Source: Albugo candida
Lineage: Eukaryota; Oomycota; Peronosporomycetes; Albuginales
Length of the DNA: 64,000 bases
Assembly (NCBI GenBank): GCA_040437565.1
Contig: JBDOQK010000079.1
Coordinates: forward strand, 1-64,000
Direction of reading: 5' to 3'
The translations under genes and the position numbers were made by a program. The notes beneath the pieces were generated by a model, which saw only the letters and a list, made by a program, of their open reading frames with translations, searched no databases and had not been told where the DNA came from. Shown piece by piece: positions 10,150 to 21,915 of this stretch (the first letter of the stretch is position 1; every line of letters begins with the position of its first letter).

Positions 10150-11946
10150 ATGATAAGGAATCGACTACTTTCAATTGCTCTTCTTTTCGTTGTTTCCACA
10201 TCCACTGCATTCGATTGTGGCAGCAGAGTACGTAAGTCGTATGACAAACTCACGCCGTCTGAAAAAGGGTTATATCGCCGAGCTTTGTCCCTATCGATGG
10301 ACAAAGGCTATTACATCAAATTTGTGGAGGCACACACTGAAATGAAGTCAGAGAAAGACGCACACCGCGTTTGCATGTTTACGTACTGGCACCGCTATCT
10401 TCTTTTGGGATTCGAGAATATGCTTCGTAGTCTTGGCGACGAATTCAAGTGCATTACAATTCCTTACTGGGATGAAATTCAACACAGTGCTAATTTATTG
10501 AGTGGGAAATGCAACAGCATTGAAAATTGTTCCTCCATTGTACGGGACTGGGGAGGATCTACGATCGGCAAGCAAACTGATATAAAAATCAATGGAATTT
10601 TGACGGGTGGCAATGTCTGTGCGACAAAAGTTCCTCTGAATCACTTTTGTCAAGCTTCGAGTACTCCAAAGGCACAATGTGTAAAGTGTGTACCTCGAGG
10701 AGACATCAAGAACAAAATATTTCCCGCAGCATCGAGTTACGTTTCTATATATCGCCAACTTTTGACGCCATCAGATTTCTCAAGCGCCGTCAAGAGCATT
10801 GAAGATGGGATGCACAGTACGTTACTCGAGATACCATGCATTTGTAAAACCAGCTGATGTAATTCATAGATACGCTGCATGCGACACTGGAAGGAGCAAT
10901 GTCAACGTTTCAGGCGCCCGCGGATCCACTTTTCTTTTCTCATCATGTAAAGTATTCCACGTAGATGTGCAAGCTGAATCCCTTTTCATTTTTGCGTGTA
11001 GGCTTTCGTCGATTTACTGTTTACAACTTACTTAAAGTGCAACGTTGGATTGGGTGTTTTGACAAATGATAAAAAGAAGAGTAATCTTCACGCTTTTGCA
11101 GGGTGTGCCCATCGAGATGATGCAGGCACTGGGAATTACACGACTTCATCTACAGTCACAATGCGGAGTGGTGAAGGCGGGAGAAAGCCCATGACAGTTT
11201 TTAAAACGGGTCAGGCTTTGTACCCTTTTTTCAAAGACATTCCTTCATATTATTACCAGTTGGCTGACATCACTACACTCGGAGTTGATTCTTACTCGTA
11301 CGAGTTTCAAGGCCTCGTTGCACAACTTCATGACAAATGTGACGCCGCCCCTGAGAATGCTCGCGCTCGCAGACTGCAAACAATCGCGACATCGACTCAT
11401 TTGCGGTGCTATGTCAGCGCCAATGACACCGAATCAGAAGAAATTACATCCGACGTCATTCACTCAGAAAGTACAAGTCAAGATCCGGTAGATGTGGCTG
11501 ATATAGCACCGAGTCCTCCACCTGAAATGACCGAAGAAGTGGTGCAGAACATGAATAATTGGGTTGGAAGTGTTGTTGAAAAGTTGGACAACAGCGCTCA
11601 TGCTGGTGATCCCTCACCGAGTCCATCGATAGCAGAAGAGCTTGAGAAGATGATGTGCATGTTTTATGATGAATGTCATGGTGGTATCAAAGACTATTCT
11701 GAATCCTTCAAGAAGGCATTTCATGTGACTGAACCACCTCCATGCAAAGTCATTGTGGACGCGATACGATCCAATCAAATTTCCCTGCAGCTTGATAATT
11801 GGAGGGACATCATGGAAGATTACTTTCCGTGCAATGAGTCCACAAAAGCACAACAATCATACGGCTCCAACGACGAGGGATTTTCTCAAAGTTCAGACAA
11901 AGATATATATGAGGGAAGCATGAGCGCATCCAGTTTATATGGTTGA
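10150..11946 (+). CDS. Secreted tyrosinase-like type-3 copper oxidase
   Basis: Three exons (10150-10816, 10870-10946, 11002-11946) give 562 residues. The introns are 53 and 55 bp. Residues 1-20 form a signal peptide (IALLFVVSTSTA). The CuA site uses His62 (EAHTEM), His72 and His81 (FTYWHRYLLLGFE), the last two with the usual nine-residue spacing. The CuB site is created only after splicing: MHNTLH gives His222 and His226, and DPLFFSHHAFVD supplies the third His (247/248). Tyrosinases oxidise phenols to quinones, and secreted oomycete members are proposed to act in cell-wall or spore pigmentation or host interaction. The C-terminal ~200 residues (from about residue 355) are acidic and Ser/Pro-rich with PSPS-type repeats, no known domain, and no clear membrane anchor. 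The start is fixed by the signal peptide. Confidence 0.9.
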
Positions 11947-12094
11947 GTAGAGTCTGCATTCTATTGCATGTAGTGAGTGAATTTGGTTATCAATAGCAAA
12001 ATGCGTCTTTATTCTCGCTACAAAAGTCAGATGCCGTAACATATCGCTCACCTCAATGACTTGTTTTATTGGTCAATTTTATTGCTTCGTGGAA

Positions 12095-12610
12095 ATGGAT
12101 AATGAAGTAGAGGATTGGTCAAAGGAACAAGAAGCCAATCGTAAACCTGGTCAGAAACATCCCACACCGTCTCCGGTGCGTGAAATTGATCGAATTACAA
12201 TCACATCAGCTGCTGAAACCGAATTTTGCTGTTAGGGTTTTGCTGACCGCGTGTTCTATGAAAGCTTATTGCAACAAACACCGCACAGCAAAATGGCTCA
12301 GAAATGGTGCTTAGAATATGGTATTTTGAAGTGGTCAGAGGCTGAAGCGCTATGTCAAGAACTCGGGATCCCTATCGTATGTGCTTTAAGAAAAATTGAT
12401 CTGGAATCAACTAACAGAAGGAGCACATAATTCTGCTAATCTCTGATAGAATGTATCACGTCCTTTGAAATCGCCAAAAGCTGCAAACGTGCAAATCAAG
12501 ACCGAGAAGAAGGCAATCGTCCAGAAAGCAACGTCATGAATTCGAACTTTACTCGTCTCCAGATAATGAATTATCGCTTTCGCCGACCAACAAAATACCT
12601 AGCGTCCTAA
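12095..12610 (+). CDS. Small multi-exon gene of unknown function
   Basis: The first exon 12095-12175 begins MDNEVEDWSKEQEANRKPGQ. The second, 12236-12376, reads GFADRVFYESLLQQTPHSKM and continues AQKWCLEYGILKW. Both have good GT..AG boundaries and are in phase. The third exon is ambiguous. Acceptor 12449 gives a short basic tail ending in TGA. An acceptor near 12480 opens a longer frame with basic (KSRPRRRQSSRKQ) and Ser-Pro-rich sequence that stays open to a GTAAG donor near 12609, implying a further exon not located. The central block looks conserved and helical, but I do not recognise the family. The end coordinate is approximate. Confidence 0.5.
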
Positions 12611-13123
12611 GCCCCGATGTAAGCCGATAATTGAATTCTATAAGCTTGAATCCGTATACTGAATGGAGGAATATTGTTGAGCTACAATGACGCACCCAGA
12701 AACACTTTCCCGCTACTACAAGCGTAAAAGCTTTCTAATATATAGACCTGACACCATATAATATGCGGAAACTTGGAAGTTGCGCGAGATGAACCTCTTA
12801 TGGTCGTATAATCATATGGCCATATGGTTATATTTTCGTAGTACTTATATCTCCATTTACAAATATGTATGTTACATCCATTTACAACATGGAGCATCTT
12901 CGTAATAGCTTCATGTACCTCAGTACACACTGTCAAGCCTTATCGTGAACGTCTGCCTACTTATCTATTTACACTTGAAGGTAGAAATAGGGACGTCAAC
13001 TACGTACTGGTCAAATCTCAAGCATTACACAAAAGTGACGACCTCAATTACCAACTGCAACGACTGATATTGCCAATTTCCTATCTAAGTTATTCGATTG
13101 GTTGAAATAGGATTTAGCCAAGG

Positions 13124-14701
13124 ATGCGCTCGCTTTGGGGTCGCAAAAGTTCTGGTAATTCGAGCGATGACACATTGACTGGACACAAGTTTTATGAGAA
13201 TGAAGCAAGTAAAAGAGAGTCCACAACATCGGTCGACGCGCATCTCAAGAGTTCCCAATTATCATTCACCCTAACTGATAATCGACGTGAAGAGTTACTG
13301 CTTGCTGCTCGAACAAATCGATTCGCATGGGTGGATACGATCCCATCGACAGTTCCCGGCACAATACTCAAACTCGGTGGAAAAATCACGTCTTCAACAG
13401 AACTTATACAGGAACGAAAAAGGCTGGTCTCATCCTCGCATTATCGTATGGTGCAAGAAATTGAATCCGATGTCCTAGCGTACTTGGATCGGATCCGAGT
13501 CTTCCAACATGAAATGCAGCACGAATGGCCTCTAGCGTCAGATCATACCACGCAAAGCACGAAAGCGTCTGCTATACTCAAAAAAAGTATTTTGGAAGAG
13601 GCAGACATAATGAAAGATGAGTTGAATCAGTACAAAACCGACTTACTCTTACGGCGCGAACAATATTGGAACACTCAAAGGAAACCCACATTTGACGTCC
13701 AATTGACAGAACAAGAGCGAGCTTCTTTCTTCCTACTGGCTTTTCGTGACTTTATAGCGTTTCTGAAGGATCCTTCCGTTTGTGACATTGTCTACAACAT
13801 TCAATGCTTTGTCCACAAATTCACAACTCGCGTGCAAGAGGAACGCACTGGTGAGCGCATACATGAATTTATTACCAATATAACTCCCTTGATTCGGAAA
13901 CATACTCTGTACAATACAAATGCCGACATGACTCTATTTTTCCAACTTGAAAGCGAGAAATTTGAGTTTGGTCATCATTTTGTTCACGAGATATTAGAAG
14001 CGTTCTTGATGGAAAAGCTTTATTCTAGTGTATATGGTGGATCCGTCTCATTAGAGGCTGAGGATGCGGCATTACATGAACGAATCGAGTCATTGCAATT
14101 CATTCAGTTCCACCATATCGATCTTCCTGAAATTGGGAAAGCTGACGCTACAATGCTAAAGCGATGGGACGCTCTGGTTATCCAAATACGAGATTTCGCA
14201 GTGAACATCTCACCACGCAGGAAAATGGATTGCCTTCTTGAAGTGTGTCGTGTTCTCACATCTTTTGTTACGGATTGGCTCCAAACCAGCGAAACCTCTC
14301 ATAGAGCTGAAATTCGCTCGCCCTTGGCAGCAGATGAGTTCCTTCCAGCATTCATTTTTCTTGTCCTTCAAGCCAATCCGATCGGACTCAAGCAAGCGAT
14401 TGCGTACGTTTTCGAGTATCGTCATCCAAGCCAATTGGTGTCTGAATCTCGGTACTTCCTTACGCATCTGCTTGGAAGCATCGAGTTCCTCGAAACACTT
14501 GATTTTGCTCAGCTCACGATCACTGAGGAGGAGTTTCGACTTGGACTAGAAAGCCACAGGAAGAAGAATTTGTGCTCTACAAACGTACCCGTATCTGAAA
14601 GTCCCAAATTATCGAGCATCTTCCCAACAGAAATTGACGTGTTGAGCATTCATTCCAAGCGTTTGCAATTATTCCATCCATCTGATCAAAACCTTCCTTG
14701 A
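13124..14701 (+). CDS. VPS9-domain protein, probable Rab5-family GEF
   Basis: A single exon encodes 525 residues. The C-terminal third has the VPS9 signature: SPLAADEFLPAFIFLVLQAN, then a run of residues (IAYVFEYRHPSQL) and the closing helix YFLTHLLGSIEFLETLD, at about residues 400-470. VPS9 domains catalyse GDP-GTP exchange on Rab5-type GTPases at early endosomes. The Asp and Tyr-equivalent positions needed for exchange appear present (ADEF; the usual YxxxY motif is partly altered). The N-terminal ~190 residues are Ser/Thr-rich, then charged and helical, with no recognised domain. The gene converges on the Rab escort protein gene with 227 bp between their stops. Confidence 0.85.
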   Translation: MRSLWGRKSSGNSSDDTLTGHKFYENEASKRESTTSVDAHLKSSQLSFTLTDNRREELLLAARTNRFAWVDTIPSTVPGTILKLGGKITSSTELIQERKRLVSSSHYRMVQEIESDVLAYLDRIRVFQHEMQHEWPLASDHTTQSTKASAILKKSILEEADIMKDELNQYKTDLLLRREQYWNTQRKPTFDVQLTEQERASFFLLAFRDFIAFLKDPSVCDIVYNIQCFVHKFTTRVQEERTGERIHEFITNITPLIRKHTLYNTNADMTLFFQLESEKFEFGHHFVHEILEAFLMEKLYSSVYGGSVSLEAEDAALHERIESLQFIQFHHIDLPEIGKADATMLKRWDALVIQIRDFAVNISPRRKMDCLLEVCRVLTSFVTDWLQTSETSHRAEIRSPLAADEFLPAFIFLVLQANPIGLKQAIAYVFEYRHPSQLVSESRYFLTHLLGSIEFLETLDFAQLTITEEEFRLGLESHRKKNLCSTNVPVSESPKLSSIFPTEIDVLSIHSKRLQLFHPSDQNLP

Positions 14702-14928
14702 TGATTTGGCAGCCTTATTCCAGTGAAATGATCGCAGTTTGTCAATATTTCGAAGACAATGGCAAGAACGATCACAAATTATCGTGACATCAGTCGAGCA
14801 GCGATGACTTGTTACCAGGTGAAGGCGCATGACGATATTTACATGAGACTGAAATGGAAGCTCAATCCTTGTCGAAACTCAAATCTGCATCAGATCCTTG
14901 CAGGTGCTTACGGTGGAAAGAAGATGCT

Positions 14929-16842
14929 TTAGACAGCTGGGGTTTGTGTCGTTGATGGCTCAGAATTTGAGGGGCAATCTGAGTCAAATATGGCTTGCTT
15001 GGCGAGTTTCTGCGCTGCTGAAAGCACCGCATGCTGTTCATCGTCAAACTCTTCCTTTTCTGCTTGTTCTGCGCCTGCGCTTTTCGGAAGAAATGGCTGA
15101 CCGGGAAAGATTGATGCAAAGATGGTTCGAGCATTTGCGACCGCGGAAGCAAACCCGATTTCTGAGGAATAATCAGACATCTCTTGTGGCACAAAAGGCG
15201 CAATGGGCGTCTCACACAGCGTCACGTTTTTTGGTAGCTTGCACTCAACGGGAAGCCTCGCACTTGTAACCAAATCCATCGTGAAAATAGCCTGATACAG
15301 CACAAGGTCTCTGTCAATGGATCCCTGACCTAGCTGATCCTGAATCACAGATGTCATCAATTTGTATGACTTTTCTTCATCGTCCGACCACTCGTCGGGA
15401 AGTTTGGTGGATATCTGAAGCACATAGATTCCCTCTGGACAACTTCCAGCACTCTCATCGATTTGCATGATATGAATTGCAAAAGGATTGTCATACGATA
15501 TATCTTTAGGTGGAATGATCACAAGAAATCGCTTCTCTGTTGTTCGAAGAGACGCTCGCATGATCACAATTGCTCTCAAAAGACGAGGATAAACAGGTGG
15601 TTTCTCCTTCTCCATGAACAATGAGAGATAGCTACCGTTTACGACAATGTGACGTCCTTTTAGTACGCCGCCGTCTGTACGAACACTCACATGCTCCTTG
15701 TCAGCATGTTCATCTTCCGATCCCACAAATCCGTAAATTGGCGCTCTCAACACATAGATACCACCATATACAGCTCCTAATCGGCAGAAACTTTGGGTCA
15801 ATTCACTGACACCGAATATTGGAATCAAAAAAGCTGAATTCGCGAATCGTCCAATAGAAGCGACATAATCATGGACAGCTTGTAGACCACGCTTCACCGA
15901 TAAGAAATGATCAGTGGTGTCGCGTTCTGTTTCGAAAGCAACGCAATACAATACAACTTGCTGAAGCTTTGACGACATATGAAATTTGTTTTCTAGAAGA
16001 TATTGAAAGGGACGAGCCCAATATTGCTCAATGTCTTCAAAGCCCGGCACAAGTTTGTTTTGAGGTCACTGAAGCGACCTCCCTAAAGCCAAATCGCGCT
16101 CATTTTTAGTTTCCAAGCATTCTCCTTTGAATCGTATATCTCCGATATCAGCAACAAATTGAAGAAACTTCATAAGTGTTCGCTTTTCTGTAACACTCAG
16201 TAAATCGCTCTGAAAGACGTCCTTCTTTGAGCACGGAACAGGAGAGACGGTCTTTATAAGCTCTTCATCTTTCCAAGTTGTAATTTGAAGAAAGGAACGT
16301 TCTAATGCTGTAAATTCGAGATAGCGACCCACGCCAGATGAAATGAGAAGCTGAACAAGTTCTCCTGCCGCAAAGAGTAGCTTTGGGGAGACAACGTCCA
16401 GATTGAAGCGAGTAGATTGACTCGTTAAACTCTCTTTGGCTTTTGCAGATGTGAATGAGGTTCCTTTTGAAATTTTTTGTACATGAAGTCGTGGTGCGAG
16501 AATCTGATAATTTGGTGCCGTGTTCATATTTTCCAAATCAGAGGAATCGAGCCAGTGTGAAAACTGATTCATATTCAAAGTCGCATAATTAGAGCCGTAG
16601 TAGTCGTTCTAAATGGTCAGGTAAAGGGATGTTTTGCCACAAAAAGAGGTATCACATTGACGTACCGGGTCACAATGAAGCACTGTTTTGCCAATTCGCG
16701 CGAATGCTCTGCATAGAAATTATGAGTCATGTGAGAGATTGAATGGCAGTATTGAACTTTACCCTGCAAGGATGGACTCTACTATTCCAGTTCCAAGGAT
16801 AATAACATCGTATTCAGTCGCTATTAGCAAAGGATCCATCAT
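14929..16842 (-). CDS. Rab escort protein (REP/CHM-like), with an in-frame TGA
   Basis: Exons 16842-16763, 16708-16666 and 16608-14929 join in frame (introns 54 and 57 bp) to a 600-codon frame. The N-terminus has the GDI/REP dinucleotide-fold signature (EYDVIILGTGIVESILAGAF, then RIGKTVLHCDPNDYYG). Further family blocks are FNLDVVSPKLL, SGVGRYLEFTALE, EKRTLMKFLQFV, IPIFGVSELTQSFCRLGAVYGG and YVLRAPI. REP presents newly made Rabs to geranylgeranyl transferase II. The acidic, Ser-rich C-terminal ~90 residues replace a clear prenyl-binding tail. One TGA interrupts the frame at 16066-16068 (codon 222), with the same frame continuing on both sides. No in-phase GT..AG intron removing it was found, so it is a sequence error, recoding or a disabling mutation. 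The length fits REP better than GDI (about 450). Confidence 0.8.
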
Positions 16843-16983
16843 CCAGCCAAGATAGTAGTTTTGTTATGTCTGTTAAGTGCGATATCTGCTTTGTTGAGCT
16901 GAACAAAGATACAGTGCATGATGGCCCATAAACGCACTAAAAACAAAACAGTTTTCATAGAGTGCTAGCAAAGGTGCCAAGCT

Positions 16984-17449
16984 TTGGCAAGAAAATGAGC
17001 CAGTTGTGCTTGAACATTTCTTCTACTTATCAAAGGAAGACTCCCATGTCGGTGAATAGGATGAAATTGATATCGTTTATTCCGATAGCGAGAACATCAT
17101 GTGGAACAAAACGACATTGAATCGCTAAATACTTTGCTCCGAATCATTATGTTACAGCTCCAGCTTNNNNNNNNNNNNNNNNNNNNNNNNNNNNNNNNNN
17201 NNNNNNNNNNNNNNNNNNNNNNNNNNNNNNNNNNNNNNNNNNNNNNNNNNNNNNNNNNNNNNNNNNTTGGCAAGAAAATGAGCCAGTTGTGCTTGAACAT
17301 TTCTTCTACTTATCAAAGGAAGACTCCCATGTCGGTGAATAGGATGAAATTGATATCGTTTATTCCGATAGCGAGAACATCATGTGGAACAAAACGACAT
17401 TGAATCGCTAAATACTTTGCTCCGAATCATTATGTTACAGCTCCAGCTT
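16984..17449. other. 100-N gap flanked by identical 183-bp copies
   Basis: N fill 17167-17266. The 183 bp before the gap (16984-17166) reappear identically after it (17267-17449). This is the pattern of two overlapping contig ends scaffolded without merging. No gene crosses it. Confidence 0.9.
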
Positions 17450-20255
17450 CGATTGACAAGTCATTACTGCGTCAGATTCGATATCAAGGAAAACACTTTC
17501 GCTATTTCAGTTTAAAGCATGAACAACACCGACAGCGAATTCTGTGGTTTATCCCTGCAATTACAACGCCTACGTGCCCTCGTACTGGCGTATGGTCTAC
17601 AAGACACCTCTTTTCTCTTATAACGCTGATTATCTCTAATGATGCGCATGCTTCACCTAACTTTGTGCCATAAATCATTTTGTGAGCTTCGGTTCAGACA
17701 CCATATTTCATATCCTTGTAGGTAGAACTTGCTATTTCTGCCACATTTTGTACCATCGTAATACACGGAACTATTTTATCATTTTAGTGTAGGTCTCCAG
17801 GCCAGCACGTGATCCCACAAATGGCGTACGTGTCTGGATCTCGATTATGTTCTTTCTCAGCTTTGCAATTTGGGTCTCGACACCGCGCTACAATATATAG
17901 CAGCCCAAGGAGTTTTATTTGATGATGTTTATAAACTATTGCTTGTGGGTTGCAATACTACAAATTATCAGAATACAAAGTAGGGATACAGAAAGTAGGC
18001 ATCCAGCCGAGCGTCTCCGGTTTACCCTACGCACAAATTATATGCTCAAGTTGGTGCTTACATAAACGACAAAAGCCGCATATTACAAAACCGGAAGAAT
18101 GTATGGGACACGTCTCAATGTTGATTTTTCTTTTTTCGCATTCTATGACAAGGAGAACGATGATTTGGATGACCGATGTGGTAGACGAGAATTCAACCTC
18201 GTTGTGTTCTGACATCACAATGCTCTTTTTTTGTATCAATTGCTAGTAGTGAGCAACCCACCATTATGGCCCGTGGTATGCTAGCTATGCGAAGAGGCTT
18301 TCATGTATTCTAGGAATCGTTGAAGCTGCCGTATACCCGTATCATCAATAAAAAGCATTGTAGCCCGATCAGCGAGCAACGATAAGGATTCGATCTTCCA
18401 GCGAGGATATTAGATTTCTAAAACAGAGATATACTTGAGAATGCGCCTAGCTTATTTTACGTCTTCATATTTTTTTTTAAGGAAGCGATTAGTTGCACTA
18501 CTGATCTCGTGAGTGTATTATTTTCCTCGGTGTTAGATAATCATCTTTTTTGTGTAAATAGAGCTCGAACCTTGAACCGACCCTGGTGATCATTTATCGC
18601 CACATTCTTCTTAGTGGCATCGTTGCTGTTTATGGAAAATTTAGCGTCAGTGCTTCCTCGTTTGTAAGAAACGATGCATAGTCGATATACTAAAAAACTG
18701 TGTTTATTGTAGAGCCTACTACCTTGATGTCAGACTTCATACAACTGCCTAATGGATAAGTATTGCACAAGAGCTTTAATCACCACCCTTTTTGCAGAGT
18801 TGTGTGACTGAGTAGAGACCGCACGTCAGGATCGTTGAAGGGGAATCATCAACAAATACAAACGCGATTTGTTTTGTTTTATCTTCATTGCTTGAGTAGA
18901 CATACTTCTGACAAGACGATTGCTGCTACTTCTATACAGCGCCCACTCCTATCCGCTTCATATCGTGAATCCTTTAACTTCGGCTTCCATTTCTTATGAA
19001 ATAACCGATCATCCGATGCGACCTAGATTTTGATCTCTCAACGCTAAGAAACAAAAAAGGCTTATCTGATCCCTGTCTGTGCTTATCTGATTTGACTTTG
19101 TTACAGTAAGTCGATGTCTATTTGCTTTCGAGATTTTGCTATTTGTGTTCAAAAAAGTAAATCATATAGTTTGCCGCAATATGTTTGAATGACGTCAACG
19201 CTGTAGAAACTCGCTTTGTGAATTGCGTGTCTGCCGTATAGTAATGACAGGACAAGTCGGGGATCTGTTATGGCAGCGTGGTAGGCACAGTCCGTAGTTG
19301 GAGTACTCTAAACGTCAGTTTCACTTGGATACCAAATCATCTGCGTATGTGACTCAAGGGATTGAGTGCATGCTACCGCTTTTTCATACCATTCTGTCAA
19401 AAGTGTTTACATAGGCTTCATTCAAGCAGCACTATTAGCACACCTGACATCAATAGGTGGAAACATCAAAATATTTCTCTTGGGACTAGAATTCTAAAGT
19501 CTTATTTGATCGCTATTCAGTTCAAGCAGAGTGAAGATCGACTTTTTCCCGATTCAGCCACATAGACACACCGGTCCAAATCTCATCTCTATAGACTCGA
19601 CATATATGTCTGAACTACTGTAGGGCTGCCAGGGGATGAAGCCTTGTATCGAGTTTCGTACATTATGTTGAGTACAACATGGTAGCAAGCCATAACTGAG
19701 TTGACACATCAATCAATGGCGTCGCTCGTTACTTCTGTCGAAACTTTTTGGAATGCAAGAGCCTCAAAGACAGAAAACCCAGGGTATGTTCTGGTGCATT
19801 GTCACGATGACCATAATCGAATATCATACATCAAGCCACTGTTATTCTGAAACCCGAGGTGCGAGATTCACATCGCTGGTCGACACGAACCCTCGAGTAG
19901 AGCTACTGCCCATTTCTAATGCTTTTGATATCGCGGACGTCGCTGTAAGGAGCACGGAATATCGGCAAATGTGCAGTGCAGTCCGTGACAAACATACATT
20001 CGTATGATGTTACAACTTGTATTTTGTCTTTATTGCATTCTCGACCCGTCATCAGTGTCGCCTATGAACAGAGGAAAACCTCACTTTGGCCTTCTTGTTA
20101 CCATGTACCTGTTGTGAGCATATAATACTTTGTACAAGCATTTGTGTGTCCCTTGAACTCTCAGACTTTGATTGTCACTCGTCTATTACTGCGATATAAA
20201 TTCTTTATCCCATTGATTGGTAAGCATTCACGCGCATGGATCAACATGGTGCACA
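17450..20255. other. About 2.8 kb with no recognisable gene
   Basis: Only short frames (under 100 codons) without domains are present, for example at 17950-18246 and 19753-20007. The DNA is AT-rich with short A and T runs. No repeat shared with the rest of the window was noticed, and no tRNA-like clover-leaf was recognised by eye. Confidence 0.5.
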
Positions 20256-21868
20256 TCACTGGACTTTTGATCGATCCAGTAAGATTCTTCGGACAGTTGG
20301 TACTTCAAGAAACCTTATAAATTCGCCCAAAATCTTCTCTACTTCACCGTCATTTGCAGCAGAGAATTGATGCATGAGTGCCCAATAGCGTTTTGTAATT
20401 GTCTGAAGCTACAAAAAGAAACATGAGCAATTCTTTCATTCCGATAATGCCTCCTACCTGATCCGCTAAAGGCCGCTGCAGAAACTTTCTTTGCCGTACT
20501 GCCAGTTCGTAGAGAGCCTCATCAATGATTTGGAAAGGATCCTCTCCTTTGAGAAACTTTGTGAACGATGTCGCATAATTCCCAATTTTTGAGATGAATT
20601 TGTTTGATATCTAATCATAGAAGCGCCAATGGGTAAGAATCAGCTTGAAGCTGGAAGATAAAACTTTTCTCACCTCTTTTGCACGCTCGGATTGCTCTGA
20701 CGAGAGGAATGGTAAAAGTTGTGCTAGATTGTTACCGAGTCTGTCATTTGCGTTAAGTCTCGAGTCAGAATGATTGATCGTTTCTTTGATTCGCTGAATG
20801 ATACTTTCTGTATTATCCAGTAAGAAAATCCGACATCGTTGCTGCTGTTTGAAAAAGATCGTTAATGCTTTGCCGCGTTGAGGAGTGAATCGAGTGACAT
20901 CTTTGAGATGAATGATATCTCTGACGTAGAATACATCTTTCGTATTGTGACTTGTATAGTCGCTGTTACCATTTTGTTTTTCGCTTGCATCTGTATCGAG
21001 TAACACTATTTTTTTACCTTGAATGACCAACGATGCAGCTACGAGCTTCGCCTGAGGATCCATCTCATAACAATAATGAATCTGTCCACGCACATCGCGT
21101 TTTCGTATACATATTCGCTTACTGTCTTGCTGCATTTGAGAAGATGATTTACGTTGATCATGATCCGAGGAGCTTTTCGCGGTCGTCTGTATGCTGGGTT
21201 GTGGATCGCTCTAAAAGCAGGCGTTCAGTACGTAATCAACGAGCACTTTGTCCCCTCACCTTTTGTACAAACGCTGCAAATTCACTCAGCAAAGAAGGAA
21301 TCGTGTACGAAGGGGTCCAATGTTCCAACAGCGGGAGCATCAATCGCTTCCCGCAGTCTGATTCTCTGTGTGAAAGCTTGCGGATCTCCGACGGGATATC
21401 ACGATCTCTCAACATGTCTTTCGAAATGTGAAGTATTCCATGATTGACGTATACGATTGGTGCTGTATACGGATAGGCTCGCTCATTTGTCCCCTTCCTC
21501 GTCGAAGGCGTTGAGATCAAAAGTCGAATTAAAGGGATAAGATCCAACGCAGACGATCCGTTTTGAAAGGGTATAAAGCAATCGAACACTCCGATACAAA
21601 TTCCTTCGTCCTTGCGAAATTCTAGCTGACGTAGCGAAATACCGGGAAAAAGCCCATCTATGGCACGGCACTTTTGATACTCTCGCTCCATGCGATTTTG
21701 CCAAAGCATTAAAGACGTTGAACACGGAGAGGGAGCAGTGTGTGACGATGAAGAAGGAGTATGCGGTGGTATTGAACGCAGGTTGCTTTTCTTCGCGGCG
21801 GGCGATACATCGGAAATCGAAGCAATCGAAGCGCTCATTTTCTTCATCAAATGTATTTGTGTTATCAT
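20256..21868 (-). CDS. Ubiquitin-E2-variant-like domain protein
   Basis: Four exons (21868-21260, 21210-20674, 20610-20458, 20408-20256; introns 49, 63 and 49 bp) give 483 residues in one frame. Residues about 45-200 look like an E2/UBC fold: a helix MEREYQKCRAID, an extended YPYTAPIVYVNHG segment and LMLPLLEHWTPSYTIPSLLS. The usual HPN motif and catalytic Cys are not evident, pointing to a non-catalytic UEV-like module. The remaining ~280 residues include a beta-rich stretch (YVRDIIHLKDVTRF, LTIFFKQQQRCRIFLL), possibly PH-like, and C-terminal helices. The start is only 47 bp downstream of the stop of the upstream gene, and several in-frame Met codons follow it, so the true start may be a few residues later. 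Function is not assigned. Confidence 0.6.
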
Positions 21869-21915
21869 ACTACTACACTTCAGTTAACACAATATAACAA
21901 TAACAGTTTCTTTAT

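Noticed and set aside
17450-20255. tRNA or rRNA genes in the long empty stretch
   Set aside because: No clover-leaf or conserved rRNA segment recognised by eye; a tRNAscan or Rfam search would be decisive.
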